A stretch of DNA of 64,000 nucleotides from Duganella sacchari. GTDB taxonomy: Bacteria; Pseudomonadota; Gammaproteobacteria; Burkholderiales; Burkholderiaceae_D. A program made the translations under genes and the position numbers. The stretch is taken from positions 62,001 to 126,000 of the forward strand of contig NZ_FRCX01000007.1 in the NCBI RefSeq assembly GCF_900143065.1. Reading direction: 5' to 3'. The notes beneath the pieces are model-generated. The model saw only the letters and a list, made by a program, of their open reading frames with translations. It had not been told where the DNA came from and made no database searches. Shown here piece by piece: positions 17,806-28,700 of this stretch (position 1 is its first letter; every line of letters starts with the position of its first letter).

Positions 17806-20382
17806 ATGACGTTCACTGCCGCCCACACGATCTTGTTGCGCAGGCAGGGCTTGCTGTTTGTTGAGGCAGGTACTGCGGCGCTCCCCAGCAATTTCCTTGA
17901 AGCGTTCGAGATCAATCTCGCGAAGCTGGGGTACGCGGTGTCCACGCGTCTGCGTCAACGCCTGCAGACCATTTCCACCGAAGCGCTCACCCTGCTGCAA
18001 GCGCAAGTCTGGAGCGTTCTCGCGGAAAACCTGGGCGGCCATCGCACTCACGTGCCGCTGTACCGCAAGTTTCCGGACGATGTGCCGGCCGATACGTCTG
18101 GCTTGTGGCGACGGCGCGTGCTGTCCCATTTCATGCAGGCGGAAGGTCAGCCCTGCCTGCATTGCGGGCAGACGGGGACCACGCATGTGCTGAATCCCTG
18201 CATGCACGTGGTATGCGACCAGTGTTTTGACGGTAGCAATTACTCGGCATGCCCCATCTGCGAACGGCAGGTCGATCGCCAGTCCGCATTCTTCCGGCGT
18301 GAACCGGCGACAGGCATGTCGACGGAAAACGTCAGACTCAAATTGCTGGACCTGGGCGTATCCGCTGCGCAGGCTGCACGTGCGCTATTCGGCAGTTTTT
18401 GCGAACGCACGCAGGCCATGTCGCCGGTGGATGTGGCGGACCTGTCAGCCATCGTCACCGAATACGGCGCTGAGGTGTTGCCGTGGTTGCCAGCCACCAT
18501 GCCGGTACGCGAGAATATTGCGCATGTTTTCGGCACGCTGCTGCGTCAGTGCGGTCCTGCCGTGGCCATGCCGGCCGCAGCGCCGTATATGAATACCGCG
18601 ACGGATGTCTTGCGTTTGGTTGCCAGCTATTCCGGCGCAGATCCTGGCCTGCTGCCGCAAACCGTGGTGCGTGAATTTACCCTCGCGGAGGCGAGAAAGA
18701 AGAAGCCATATCGGCAGCTGTTTGCGCATAGCTACTACGATAGATACACGTCGCTCAAGCTACCGGTGGAAATCAACCGTTTCAAGATGGCGAAGCTTGG
18801 TCGTCCACTCAGGCGTGCCTTGATGGCGTTCATGGAAAGCCTGCCGGCGGAGTCCATGACGGAGGACATGCTGCGGCATCGTTCGTACTGGATCTGGCTC
18901 GGTGAATTCCTGCATCCGGCCGAATACCGGTTGCGCTTTCCCAAGGTGGCGCTGGCCTTCGAGATCGTGCGGGGCAAGGCGCCGGATGGCAGCCGCGCAC
19001 CGGCATGGCTGACGTATTACGGCAAGCTGGAAGCGGCAATTAATCTCAGTGATGCCGGCAGCATGACGGCTTTGCTGTTGCAGCGGCCGGGTGAACTGGC
19101 GCGGCGGTTTGACCATGCGCTGCGGATTGCCGGTGACGACCAGGCTGCCGTCGAAGCACTGCTGGCAGGCCTGGAACGCTGCGCGCCCCAGTTGTCCACA
19201 CCGGTATTGCTGACGCTGCACGCTTTGTTGCCAACGCGCGGCACGCGGGCCACGTCGCGCGTGTACTGGCCCAAAGGATCTGTCGTCAATGGCGTGTTCG
19301 CTCGGGACACGCGGGCAGTCCTGGCGCCGGCCGCGATTGCGCGCAGCGTGGCGATCGTCGAGCGGGAATTGCTTGCGCGCTTCGCCGGCAAGCCAGGTGT
19401 GGGCGATTTCATTATCGATACCAGGCTGAAAACCATCATGGTTCCGTTCAATGAACGCACTGCCTCGCCGGCAGCAATCCAGCTGCCGCGTGGATCGACC
19501 ATCGGCATCGCGCCCGACAAGACCATACGGCTGTTCCTGCACTGGTGCGAACCGGAGCGGGCGCACTGCAATACCGACCTGGACCTGTCCGTCGGCTTCT
19601 ATGACGCGCAATGGCAGCACGTCGGCACCTGCTCCTATTACCAGCGCGAGCTGCAGGGCGAGTTTGGACGGATCGCCGTCAGCGCCGGTGATTTGACCAG
19701 TGCTCCTTATCCCGATGGCGCTTCGGAATTCATCGACCTCGATTGCCTGGTGGCCGAAAAACATGGCATCCGCTATGCCGTCGCAGTGGTGAACAATTAT
19801 TCCGGCCAGGCTTTCGAAGAGCTGGAACACGCTTTTGTCGGCTTGATGCTGCGCGGCGATACCGGTGGTGACCATTTCGACCCGCGCACGGTTGAAATGA
19901 AATTCAATCTGCAGGGCGGCGATGGCATCTTCATGCCGATGGTGCTGGACCTGGAAAAGAAATCGCTGCATTGGCTCGATGTCTACTCGCGCGGGAACCT
20001 GGAATTCAACAACGTGGCCAGTTCCAATACCGCGATTACCAGTATCTGCCCAACCATGATTGACTACTTTGCCAGCGGCGTCCGGGCGAATATGTTTGAC
20101 CTCGCACTGTTGCACGCTGCGGCCAGGGCGCAGCGCGTGCTGCTGCGCGGGGAGCGCAATATCGTAATCGAGCGCATTGCTGGCGAGTCTGCCAGTCAAT
20201 TCCTGCAACGCTTGCGTGGCGGCGAAGGCGCCGACGTGGCAGCTTTCGATCTTCGCCATGACCAGCAAACCATGGCTGCGCTGCTGGATGGGGATATGGT
20301 GCTGCCACAAGCAACCCTGGCTTACATCCTGAAGCCCGGCGTCATGGCTGGCACCCTGTCCGCAAGCGATTACCTCGCTTGA
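17806..20382 (+). CDS. RING-finger protein with a TerD-like C-terminal region
   Basis: An 858-residue, probably cytoplasmic protein. Residues 117-152 form a canonical C3HC4 RING: C117-x2-C120-x11-C132-x-H134-x2-C137-x2-C140-x8-C149-x2-C152. In eukaryotes this fold makes ubiquitin ligases; in bacteria its role is mostly unknown. The middle (about 190-540) is largely helical with no domain I can assign. From about 561 (LPRGSTIGIAPDKTIRLFLH, then DTDLDLSVGFYD...) the sequence resembles the TerD fold with its acidic calcium-site motif. From memory this matches the MXAN_6230/SCO0854 family of RING proteins. No ter genes or ubiquitin-like genes are adjacent. ATG is chosen at the first in-frame site; the ribosome site is weak. 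Confidence 0.82.
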   Translation: MTFTAAHTILLRRQGLLFVEAGTAALPSNFLEAFEINLAKLGYAVSTRLRQRLQTISTEALTLLQAQVWSVLAENLGGHRTHVPLYRKFPDDVPADTSGLWRRRVLSHFMQAEGQPCLHCGQTGTTHVLNPCMHVVCDQCFDGSNYSACPICERQVDRQSAFFRREPATGMSTENVRLKLLDLGVSAAQAARALFGSFCERTQAMSPVDVADLSAIVTEYGAEVLPWLPATMPVRENIAHVFGTLLRQCGPAVAMPAAAPYMNTATDVLRLVASYSGADPGLLPQTVVREFTLAEARKKKPYRQLFAHSYYDRYTSLKLPVEINRFKMAKLGRPLRRALMAFMESLPAESMTEDMLRHRSYWIWLGEFLHPAEYRLRFPKVALAFEIVRGKAPDGSRAPAWLTYYGKLEAAINLSDAGSMTALLLQRPGELARRFDHALRIAGDDQAAVEALLAGLERCAPQLSTPVLLTLHALLPTRGTRATSRVYWPKGSVVNGVFARDTRAVLAPAAIARSVAIVERELLARFAGKPGVGDFIIDTRLKTIMVPFNERTASPAAIQLPRGSTIGIAPDKTIRLFLHWCEPERAHCNTDLDLSVGFYDAQWQHVGTCSYYQRELQGEFGRIAVSAGDLTSAPYPDGASEFIDLDCLVAEKHGIRYAVAVVNNYSGQAFEELEHAFVGLMLRGDTGGDHFDPRTVEMKFNLQGGDGIFMPMVLDLEKKSLHWLDVYSRGNLEFNNVASSNTAITSICPTMIDYFASGVRANMFDLALLHAAARAQRVLLRGERNIVIERIAGESASQFLQRLRGGEGADVAAFDLRHDQQTMAALLDGDMVLPQATLAYILKPGVMAGTLSASDYLA

Positions 20383-20469
20383 GGCTTCTGACGACATGGT
20401 CAACAGTGTTTAACCTGAAGTCGTAATCCTCTTACCATAGGCCTACCTAACAGGCGGAGGTGCGGGGAT

Positions 20470-21123
20470 ATGAACGATCTGAGCGATATCAGTTTTTCTC
20501 GTCGTAACTTGTTGATTGCGGGCGCGTTGTCGGCGACATCAACGGCGATTCCATTAACGGCCGAGGCGCAGAGCGCCGCGCCACCACCGCCACCGGCGCC
20601 CTCGCCACCGTCGATCGCCAAATTCACCTTCCTGGTCAATGGCCAGCAGCACACGCTGGAGGTGGACACGCGCACCACGCTACTTGATGCCCTGCGTGAA
20701 CATTTGCATCTCACCGGCACTAAAAAAGGCTGCGATCATGGCCAGTGCGGCGCCTGCACCGTGATTGTCGATGGCCGCCGCATCAACTCCTGCCTGACGC
20801 TGGCCGTGATGCAGGATGGCGCCAAGATCACCACTATCGAAGGGCTGGGCACGCCGGACAAGCTGCATCCGATGCAGGCCGCCTTCGTGAAGCATGATGG
20901 CTACCAGTGCGGCTACTGTACCCCGGGGCAAATTTGCTCCGCGGTTGCCGTGCTGGATGAAATCAAACAAGGTATCCCCAGCCATGTCACGGCTGATCTC
21001 AACACCCGGCCGCTGCTCAACGAATCCGAGCTGCGCGAGCGCATGAGCGGCAACATCTGCCGATGTGGCGCCTACTCCAATATCATCGACGCCATCACCG
21101 AGGTGTCGGGGAGGACGGCATGA
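20470..21123 (+). CDS. paoA: Periplasmic aldehyde oxidase, [2Fe-2S] subunit
   Basis: Iron-sulphur subunit of the PaoABC molybdoenzyme that oxidises aromatic and other aldehydes in the periplasm. The 217-residue product opens with a twin-arginine signal ([13 protein letters not shown]11-R12) followed by a proline-rich linker. A plant-ferredoxin-type cluster is bound by [10 protein letters not shown]...C, and the second cluster by [10 protein letters not shown] and [13 protein letters not shown] precedes the ATG. It overlaps paoB by 4 bases (ATGA). The Tat signal on this subunit carries the folded complex across, as in E. coli. Confidence 0.93.
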   Translation: MNDLSDISFSRRNLLIAGALSATSTAIPLTAEAQSAAPPPPPAPSPPSIAKFTFLVNGQQHTLEVDTRTTLLDALREHLHLTGTKKGCDHGQCGACTVIVDGRRINSCLTLAVMQDGAKITTIEGLGTPDKLHPMQAAFVKHDGYQCGYCTPGQICSAVAVLDEIKQGIPSHVTADLNTRPLLNESELRERMSGNICRCGAYSNIIDAITEVSGRTA

Positions 21124-22073
21124 GAGCCTTTAGCTACCACCGCGCACAGTCGCCAGCGGAAGCTGCCGCGATTGCCGCCCGCACACCCGGCGCCAAGTTC
21201 ATCGCCGGCGGCACCAATCTGTTGGACCTGATGAAGCTGGAAATCGAAACGCCCCAGCACCTGATCGACGTGAACGGCCTTGCCCTCGACAAGATCGAGG
21301 CCACGCCAGGCGGCGGCCTGCGCATCGGTGCGCTGGTGCGCAATACCGATCTGGCATCCGACCAACGTGTGCGCCGCGATTACGGCGTGCTGTCGCGCGC
21401 CTTGCTGGCGGGCGCATCGGCGCAATTGCGCAACCGCGCGACCACGGCCGGCAATCTGTTGCAACGCACGCGCTGTCCCTACTTCTACGACACCAACCAG
21501 CCGTGCAACAAACGCCAGCCAGGCAGCGGCTGCGCGGCGATTGGCGGATATAGCCGCAACCACGCCATTCTCGGCGCCAGCGAAGCGTGTATCGCCACCC
21601 ATCCCAGCGACATGGCGGTTGCCATGCAGCTGCTGGAGGCCACCGTCGAGACGGTCAAGCCGGATGGCGCTACGCGCGTCATTCCCATCGCCGACTTCCA
21701 TCGTCTACCCGGTACCACGCCGCACGTGGAAAACGCCTTGCTGCCGGGCGAGCTGATTACCAGCGTCACCTTGCCCAAGCCGCTGGGCGGCACGCATGTC
21801 TACCGCAAGGTGCGCGACCGCGCCTCGTACGCGTTTGCGCTGGTGTCGGTGGCGGCGGTGATCCTGCCGGACGGCAACGGCCGCGTCGCGCTCGGCGGGG
21901 TGGCGCACAAGCCATGGCGCGTGCCGGATGCGGACGCCAGCATGCCGCGTGGCCCGCAAGCGGTGGCCGAGCGCTTGCTGTCCGGCGCTAGGCCCAGCGC
22001 GGAAAGCGCGTTCAAACTGCCATTGGTACAGCGTACGCTGGCCTCTGTATTTGCCGATACCAGGAAAGGGTGA
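21120..22073 (+). CDS. paoB: Periplasmic aldehyde oxidase, FAD subunit
   Basis: FAD-binding subunit of PaoABC, 317 residues (E. coli PaoB is 318). The FAD motif [15 protein letters not shown] is at about 25-40 and [18 protein letters not shown] follows. The cysteine set RCPYF...[11 protein letters not shown] is the extra [4Fe-4S] site known from E. coli PaoB and absent from ordinary xanthine dehydrogenase FAD subunits, which supports this assignment over a generic XDH. It is coupled to paoA by ATGA and ends 4 bases before paoC. Confidence 0.94.
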   Translation: MRAFSYHRAQSPAEAAAIAARTPGAKFIAGGTNLLDLMKLEIETPQHLIDVNGLALDKIEATPGGGLRIGALVRNTDLASDQRVRRDYGVLSRALLAGASAQLRNRATTAGNLLQRTRCPYFYDTNQPCNKRQPGSGCAAIGGYSRNHAILGASEACIATHPSDMAVAMQLLEATVETVKPDGATRVIPIADFHRLPGTTPHVENALLPGELITSVTLPKPLGGTHVYRKVRDRASYAFALVSVAAVILPDGNGRVALGGVAHKPWRVPDADASMPRGPQAVAERLLSGARPSAESAFKLPLVQRTLASVFADTRKG

Positions 22074-22077
22074 TGAC

Positions 22078-24276
22078 ATGAAATTTGATACGCCTGCCAC
22101 CACCAATCCCATCGATCAGCTGAAGGTCATCGGCCGCGCCACCGACCGTATCGATGGTCCGTATAAAACCACCGGTACTGCCACTTACGCCTACGAGCAC
22201 CACCGCGAAGCGCCCAACGCCGCCTATGGCTATGTGCTTGGTTCGGCCATCGCCAAGGGCCGCATCAGCGCCATGGATGTCAGCGTGGCGCAGCGTGCGC
22301 CTGGCGTGCTGGCCATCGTGACGGCCGAGAATGCGGGCAAGCTGGGCAAGGGTAATTTCAATACGGCCAGGCTGCTGGGCGGGCCGGAGATCCAGCACTA
22401 CCATCAGGCGATTGCGCTGGTGGTGGCCGAGACGTTCGAACAGGCGCGCGCCGCTGCGGCGCTGGTGCGCGTCGAGTACAGCAAGCAGCAGGGCAGCTAT
22501 GATCTGGCCAAGGCCAGGGACAGCGCCAAGATGCCGAACGATAAAGATGCCAAGGACAAGCAGGTCGGCAACTTCGAATCCGCGTTTCCGGCGGCGCCGG
22601 TGCGGCTGGACGCCACTTACACCACGCCCGACCAGTCGCATTGCATGATGGAGCCGCATGCTTCCATCGCTGCGTGGAACGGCGACAAGCTCACGGTCTG
22701 GACGGCCAACCAGATGATTAACTGGAGCAAGGGCGACATGGCCAAGACGCTGGGCATCCCGAAAGAGAACGTGCGCCTGGTTTCGCCCTATATCGGCGGC
22801 GGCTTTGGCGGCAAGCTGTTCTTGCGTTCCGAGATCTTGCTGGCGGCGCTGGGCGCCCGCATGGCCAGTCGCCCGGTCAAGGTCGCCTTGCAGCGGCCGC
22901 TGATGATTAACAACACTACGCACCGCCCGGCAACCATCCAGCGCATCCGCATAGGCTGCAGCCGCGAAGGCAAGATCACTGCCATCGGTCACGAAAGCTG
23001 GTCCGGCGATCTGCCGGACGGCAAACCGGAAACCGCCGTGCAGCAAACCCAGCTGCTGTATGCCGGTGCCAACCGTATGACGAAGATGCGCCTGGCTGTG
23101 CTGGACCTGCCCGAGGGCAACGCCATGCGCGCGCCCGGCGAGGCGCCCGGTTTGATGGCGCTGGAAATCGCCATCGATGAAATGGCGGAAAAGCTCAAGA
23201 TGGATCCGATCACCTTCCGCATCATCAACGACACCACGGTCGACCCCGCCAAGCGCGAGCGCAAGTTCTCGACGCGCCGCTTTGTCGATTGCCTGCGCAC
23301 GGGGGCGCAGCGTTTTGGTTGGGACAAACGCAATCCGACGCCGGGCAAGACGCGCGATGGCCGCTGGCTGGTGGGCATCGGCGTGGCGTCCGCGTTCCGC
23401 AACAATATGGTGCAGAAGTCCGGCGCCCGTGTGCGACTGGATGGCAAGGGCATCGTAACGGTGGAAACCGACATGACTGATATCGGCACCGGCAGTTACA
23501 CCATCATCGCGCAGACTGCGGCGGAGATGATGGGCGTGCCGCTGAACCAGGTGGTGGTCAAGCTCGGCGATTCGGATTTTCCGGTCTCCGCCGGCTCCGG
23601 CGGGCAGTGGGGCGGCAATAGCTCGACCGCCGGCGTGTACGCGGCATGCGTCAAGCTGCGCGAGCTGGCGGCGCAGAAGCTGGGGCTGGATCCGACCGAA
23701 GCCGAGTTTGCCAATGGCGCGGTGCGCGCCCACGGCCGCAGCTTCGCGCTGACGCAGGCTGCCGCCGACGGCGAACTGGTGGGCGAGGATACGATGGAGT
23801 ACGGCGACCTCGACAAGAAATTCCAGCAATCGACGTTTGGCGCGCATTTTGTCGAGGTTGCGGTCGATGCGTACACGGGCGAACCGCGCATACGCCGCAT
23901 GCTGGCGGTGTGCGCTGCGGGCCGCATCCTCAATCCCAAATCGGCGCGCAGCCAGGTGATCGGCGCGATGACCATGGGCGCGGGCGCGGCCTTGATGGAA
24001 GGGCTGGTGATCGACCAGCGGGGCGGCTTCTTCGTCAACCACGACCTGGCCTCATACGAGGTGCCGGTGCATGCCGACATCCCGCACCAGGAAGTGATCT
24101 TCCTGGATGAAACCGACCCCATCTCTTCACCCATGAAAGCCAAGGGCGTGGGCGAGCTGGGCATCTGCGGCGTGGGCGCGGCGGTGGCCAACGCCATTTA
24201 CAACGCCACCGGCGTGCGGGTGCGCGAGTATCCCATCACGCTGGACAAACTCATCGCCAAAATGCCGGCCGTCTGA
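22078..24276 (+). CDS. paoC: Periplasmic aldehyde oxidase, molybdenum-binding subunit
   Basis: Catalytic Moco subunit of PaoABC, 732 residues, the same length as E. coli PaoC. It shows IGRATDRIDGPYKTTGTATY at the start, IGGGFGGK, RAPGEAPG and the active-site glutamate in GVGELGICG near residue 693. The ATG at 22078 is chosen because longer open sequence upstream lies inside paoB. PaoC needs the molybdopterin-cytosine form of the cofactor and, in E. coli, the chaperone PaoD; no paoD/xdhC-like gene follows here. Confidence 0.95.
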   Translation: MKFDTPATTNPIDQLKVIGRATDRIDGPYKTTGTATYAYEHHREAPNAAYGYVLGSAIAKGRISAMDVSVAQRAPGVLAIVTAENAGKLGKGNFNTARLLGGPEIQHYHQAIALVVAETFEQARAAAALVRVEYSKQQGSYDLAKARDSAKMPNDKDAKDKQVGNFESAFPAAPVRLDATYTTPDQSHCMMEPHASIAAWNGDKLTVWTANQMINWSKGDMAKTLGIPKENVRLVSPYIGGGFGGKLFLRSEILLAALGARMASRPVKVALQRPLMINNTTHRPATIQRIRIGCSREGKITAIGHESWSGDLPDGKPETAVQQTQLLYAGANRMTKMRLAVLDLPEGNAMRAPGEAPGLMALEIAIDEMAEKLKMDPITFRIINDTTVDPAKRERKFSTRRFVDCLRTGAQRFGWDKRNPTPGKTRDGRWLVGIGVASAFRNNMVQKSGARVRLDGKGIVTVETDMTDIGTGSYTIIAQTAAEMMGVPLNQVVVKLGDSDFPVSAGSGGQWGGNSSTAGVYAACVKLRELAAQKLGLDPTEAEFANGAVRAHGRSFALTQAAADGELVGEDTMEYGDLDKKFQQSTFGAHFVEVAVDAYTGEPRIRRMLAVCAAGRILNPKSARSQVIGAMTMGAGAALMEGLVIDQRGGFFVNHDLASYEVPVHADIPHQEVIFLDETDPISSPMKAKGVGELGICGVGAAVANAIYNATGVRVREYPITLDKLIAKMPAV

Positions 24277-24319
24277 GTTAGTGCTATGCTGGACGCCTAC
24301 GCTTAGTAAGGAGGACATC

Positions 24320-24535
24320 ATGCCTGCTACTCATGACACCTACACCCGCCGCCAGGGGTTGAAAAAGACGTACGATGTGGAATATACCGCGTTGCACTAC
24401 AGGATATCCCTCGGCAACAAAGTGCTGAAGGATATCCATCTGGACTTGCACTCGTCGCCGGTGCTGGATACGGAAGTCACGTGGCGCCACGCGATCGCCG
24501 ATATCGAAAACCTGCGCGGCATGACCGAGCAGTAG
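24320..24535 (+). CDS. Small protein, unknown (71 residues)
   Basis: A short gene with an excellent ribosome site (AAGGAGGACATC) just before the ATG at 24320, which is why I use this start rather than one 39 bases upstream. A TATGCT hexamer near 24286 may be its -10. The product has no signal peptide or membrane helix and contains EYTALHYRISLGNKVLKDIH and SPVLDTEVTWRHAIADIENL, which looks like a compact alpha/beta fold. I do not recognise it. It lies 43 bases after paoC and could be part of that transcript. Confidence 0.72.
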   Translation: MPATHDTYTRRQGLKKTYDVEYTALHYRISLGNKVLKDIHLDLHSSPVLDTEVTWRHAIADIENLRGMTEQ

Positions 24536-24536
24536 C

Positions 24537-25673
24537 TTAACGCCGGGGCTGCGCTGCAAACCACGGTTGCAGGCGGCGGATGGCTTCGGCGATTTCCGCC
24601 GTGGAGACGGCAAAGCTGAAGCGGATAAAGTGGCGGCCATCGACCGGGTCGAAATCGATGCCGGGCGCGCTGGCGATGCCGGTGTCTTCCAGCAGGCGCT
24701 GGCAGAAGGCCAGGCTGTCGTCGGTCAGGTGGGCGATGCTGGCATAGATGTAGAACGCGCCATCCGGCGGCGCTACCGTGGTCAGGCCCAGCCCGGGCAG
24801 GGCGGCCAGCAGCAGGCGGCGGTTTTCGCGGTAGACATCGATGTGGCCTTCCAGTTCATCCAGCGCATCGAAGGCGGCCAGGCCCGCGTGCTGGCTCAGC
24901 GATGGGGCAGTCAGGAACAGATTGCCGCAATACGCCTGCGCGCGTTCGACGTGATCCGGTGGCGCCAGCAGCCAGCCCAGCCGCCATCCGGCCATGCTGA
25001 AATACTTGGAGAAGCTGCTCACTACCAGCGCCTGCGGTGCGTAGGCCAGGATGGTGTGGGCCGGCTCGACATAGCTCAGGCCGTGATAGATCTCGTCCGA
25101 GATGATGCGGATGCCGCGCGCGCGGCACACCGCCACGATGGCTTGCAGCTCGTCGGCCTGGATCAGTGTGCCGGTCGGATTGGCCGGGCTGGCGATGATG
25201 ACGCCCTGTGGCGCCGGCTCAACGGCAGCTAGCGCGGCAGCGGTCAGCTGGAAGCGGACTTCCGCGCCGCAGGCAATCTCGACCGGTTCCATATGCAGCG
25301 CCTTGAGCGTATTGCGATACGCCACGTAGCCCGGCCGCGCCATGGCGATGCGGTCGCCCGGCGCAAACATCGAACTAAGCGCCAGTACCAGCGCCGGCGA
25401 GGCGCCGCAGGTCAGCACGAACTGGTCGGCTGACACTGTCACGCCGTAGCGCTCGTCATAGAACTGCGCCAGCCTTTGCTTGAGCGGCGCGCTTTCCCAA
25501 TAGCCCATGCTTTCGGCGTCCAGCACCGCGTGCGCCCTGGCGATGGCGGCTTTGGGCGCGCCAGTGGACGGCTGGCCAAACTCCATGTGAATGATCGAAC
25601 GGCCCTGGGCTTTCAGGGCGTGCGCCTGTTTGCTGATGGCGATGGTGTGGAAGGGTTCAAGTTGGGCATTCAT
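24537..25673 (-). CDS. PLP-dependent class I/II aminotransferase
   Basis: Cytoplasmic aminotransferase of 378 residues. SPANPTG and DEIYHGLSY are the cofactor and substrate loops; the Schiff-base lysine is in SSFSKYFSMAGWRLGW; the C-terminal arginine is in GRHFIRFSFA. Closest in feel to aspartate/aromatic-type enzymes of the I-gamma group; amino donor not known. I use the ATG at 25673 (MNAQLEPFHTIAISKQAH) because upstream residues to 25766 do not fit the family and overlap the start region of the DUF748 gene. It is convergent with the 71-residue gene with only one base between. Confidence 0.9.
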   Translation of the reverse strand: MNAQLEPFHTIAISKQAHALKAQGRSIIHMEFGQPSTGAPKAAIARAHAVLDAESMGYWESAPLKQRLAQFYDERYGVTVSADQFVLTCGASPALVLALSSMFAPGDRIAMARPGYVAYRNTLKALHMEPVEIACGAEVRFQLTAAALAAVEPAPQGVIIASPANPTGTLIQADELQAIVAVCRARGIRIISDEIYHGLSYVEPAHTILAYAPQALVVSSFSKYFSMAGWRLGWLLAPPDHVERAQAYCGNLFLTAPSLSQHAGLAAFDALDELEGHIDVYRENRRLLLAALPGLGLTTVAPPDGAFYIYASIAHLTDDSLAFCQRLLEDTGIASAPGIDFDPVDGRHFIRFSFAVSTAEIAEAIRRLQPWFAAQPRR

Positions 25674-25726
25674 GGGTTCGATTATACTGTTGCCTGTAAC
25701 ATAAAAAAAGCAAAGGTTGGCTGGGT

Positions 25727-28700
25727 ATGACGATACGATGGAAGCGATGGGCAATAGGCGCGGCAAGCGCGGTTGGTGTGTATGCGGTAACAGGCTTCTG
25801 GCTGGTTCCGGGCATCATCAAGAGCCAGTTTCCGAAGTATGCCGAGACCGAACTGGAGCGCAAAGCCAGCATTGGGCAGCTGCATTTCAACCCATTCACG
25901 CTACGCCTGGAAGCACAGGATATCCGCCTGACCGAAGTGGACGGCGCACCGTTGTTTGCGGTGGGCGGGCTGACGGTGGAGATGCAGTGGCGTTCGCTGT
26001 TCCGCCGTGCCTGGAGCTTTGCCGAGATCCGCGTCACGGCGCCCGCCGTGCAACTGGCGATCGCCAAGGATGGCACGTTCAATATCGCGGCATTCCTGGC
26101 CACACTCGACAAGCACAAGAAGGACGACAAGGACACCGGCATGCCGCGCCTCATCATCAGCCATTTCGCGCTGGATGACGGCAAAGTGGCGATGCACGAC
26201 AAGCATGCGGGTTACGAGGATACGTTCACGCCGATTTCGTTCGCGCTGAATAACCTGAGCACGCTGCCGGATGAAAATGGCGATTACACGCTGAGCGCGG
26301 ACGCGGGCCTGGGCGGCAAGCTGCGCTGGAAGGGCGTGGCTGCCGTGAATCCGGTCAGTGGCAGCGGCGCGCTGACGCTGGAGAACGTGGTGCTGCCCGG
26401 CCTGGCCGCCTACCTCAAGTCGTTCTCGCGCATTGTGGTGGTGGATGGCAAGCTGTCAGCCCGTTTGCCCTACAGGTTTGCCTACCAGGATGGCAAGCTG
26501 GACGCCCACCTGGAAGGCGCTGGCCTGACGCTGAATCAGCTCGCGCTCAAGCGTGGCGACGCGGCGGCATCCTTCGTTGAGCTGAAACAGCTGGCGGTGA
26601 CGGAGGTTGGCGTGGATCTGCTCAAGCGGTCAGTGCAGATCGGCGGTTTGCAGCTGAACGGCGGCGCGCTGGCGGTGCGCCGCGATGCCCGTGGAGATAT
26701 CGATGTGGCAGGGCTGATGCTGCCCGCACCGGTGGCCAAACCATCGCCTGCACCCGTCAAGCCGGCCGGGCAGGAGAAGGAGAGCAACTGGAAGCTGCAC
26801 TTCAAGCAGATCGGCCTGGATGCGGTGGCGTTGAGCTATATCGATGAAACCGTGTCGCCTGCGCTGAAAGTCAGCAGCGACAACGCCAGACTCAAGCTGG
26901 GCCTGCTGCTGGATGGCGGCAAGCTGAACATCGATGATGCGGCGTTTTCGATGGAGAACGTGGCCATGAACGCAGGCGCGGTGGCGCCGCTCAAGCTGTC
27001 GCGTATTGGTTTTGAGGAGGCCGCGCTCGACCTGGCCGTGCACAAGGCCAGCGTGGGCCGTTTATACGCGGACGGCGGCCAGCTCGACTTGTCGCGTGAT
27101 GCGAAAGGCCAGTTCGTGCTGATGGGCGCGTTGCCGAAAGCGGGTAGTGCGGCGCCGGCCTCGGCTGCTGCACCAGCCGAGGCCGGGCCGGCGTGGACCG
27201 CCAATGTCAAGTCGGTTGAGCTGAACAAGTTTGGCGCGCGCTATGACGACGCCAGCACCGGGATCAAAGTGAATCTGCAGGACTTCAACCTGAAGCTGCG
27301 CGATGCCGGTACAGAGCTGAAAAAGCCGCTGGCGTTTGAAGGCGCTGTCGCCTTGCGCGAGGGCGGGCAACTGACGGCCAAAGGCAAGGTCGTGCCGGCC
27401 ACCGGTGCAGTGGACACGGACCTGAAACTGAGCAAGCTGGCTTTGGCGCCGGTGCAGCCCTTGCTGGGCAAATACGTCAAACTGAAGATTGCCGATGGCG
27501 CCATCAATGCGGCAGGCCGTTTGCGTACCGGCGCTGGCGGCAGCAAGGCCGATCCCGCCTTGCGTTATGACGGTTCGTTTGAGGTGGCCGAGCTGTCGCT
27601 GAACGAACAGAACAATGACCGCTTCGCCCACTGGAAGTCGGTACGCGCCGAGAAGGTGGCGCTGAGCCTGAAACCGGACTTGCTGGACGTGGCCGAGTTG
27701 CGCGTAGTCGAGCCGAATGCGATTCTGATGATTGAGAACGACCGCAGTTTAAACGCGCAGCGTTTGCTGGTGCAGCAGCCTGCCGCACCTGCGGAAAAGG
27801 CTGCACCGGCGCCGGCCGGTGAACCGTTCCCGGTGCGCATGCGCCGCGTGCGCTTCCAGAACGCCAAGCTGGACTTCACTGACCTGAGTCTGCGGCCGCA
27901 ATTCGGCGCCAGGATTTACGAGTTGAATGGCGTGATTACCGGGCTGTCGTCCAAACGCGATGCGCGTGCGCAGATCGAGCTGGACGGCCGCGTGGATGAC
28001 TACGGCCTGGCGCGTGTGCGTGGTCAGCTGAATCCGTTTGTGCCGGCGGATAACACGGACATGAACGTGGTGTTCAAGAACGTGGACATGGTGTCGGCCT
28101 CGCCGTACAGCATGAAGTTCGCGGGCTACAAGATCGCTGAGGGCAAGATCTCGCTGGACTTGCAGTACAAGGTCCGCAATGGCCAGCTGGAAGGCAACAA
28201 CCAGGTGGTGCTGGACAAGCTGACGCTGGGCGAGCGCATCGACAGTCCGGATGCGTTGAAGCTGCCACTGGAGCTGGCGCTGGCCATCCTCAAGGACAGC
28301 AATGGCCGGATCGACCTCGGCATACCGGTGTCGGGCAATATGAATGACCCGAGCTTCAGCTACGGCGCCGTGGTGTGGAAGGCATTGGGCAATATCATGA
28401 CCAAGGTGGTGACGGCGCCATTCCGCGCGCTGGGCAATCTGTTTGGCGTGAGCGGCGACAAGCTGGAAGCAGTGGAGTTCGATGCCGGCAGCGCAGTCGT
28501 GCTGCCGCCGGAGCGTGAGAAGTTGCAGCAGGTCGCCAGGATACTGGTGCAGAAGCCGGAGTTGAAGCTGTCCGTGCCTGGCCTGTACAACCAAGACAAT
28601 GACGGCGCGGCTTTGCGCGCGCAGGCATTGCGCCGCGTCGTGCTGGCCAAGGCGGACATCAAGCTGGCCGCGGATGAACAGCCCGGTCCGCTGGACATCG

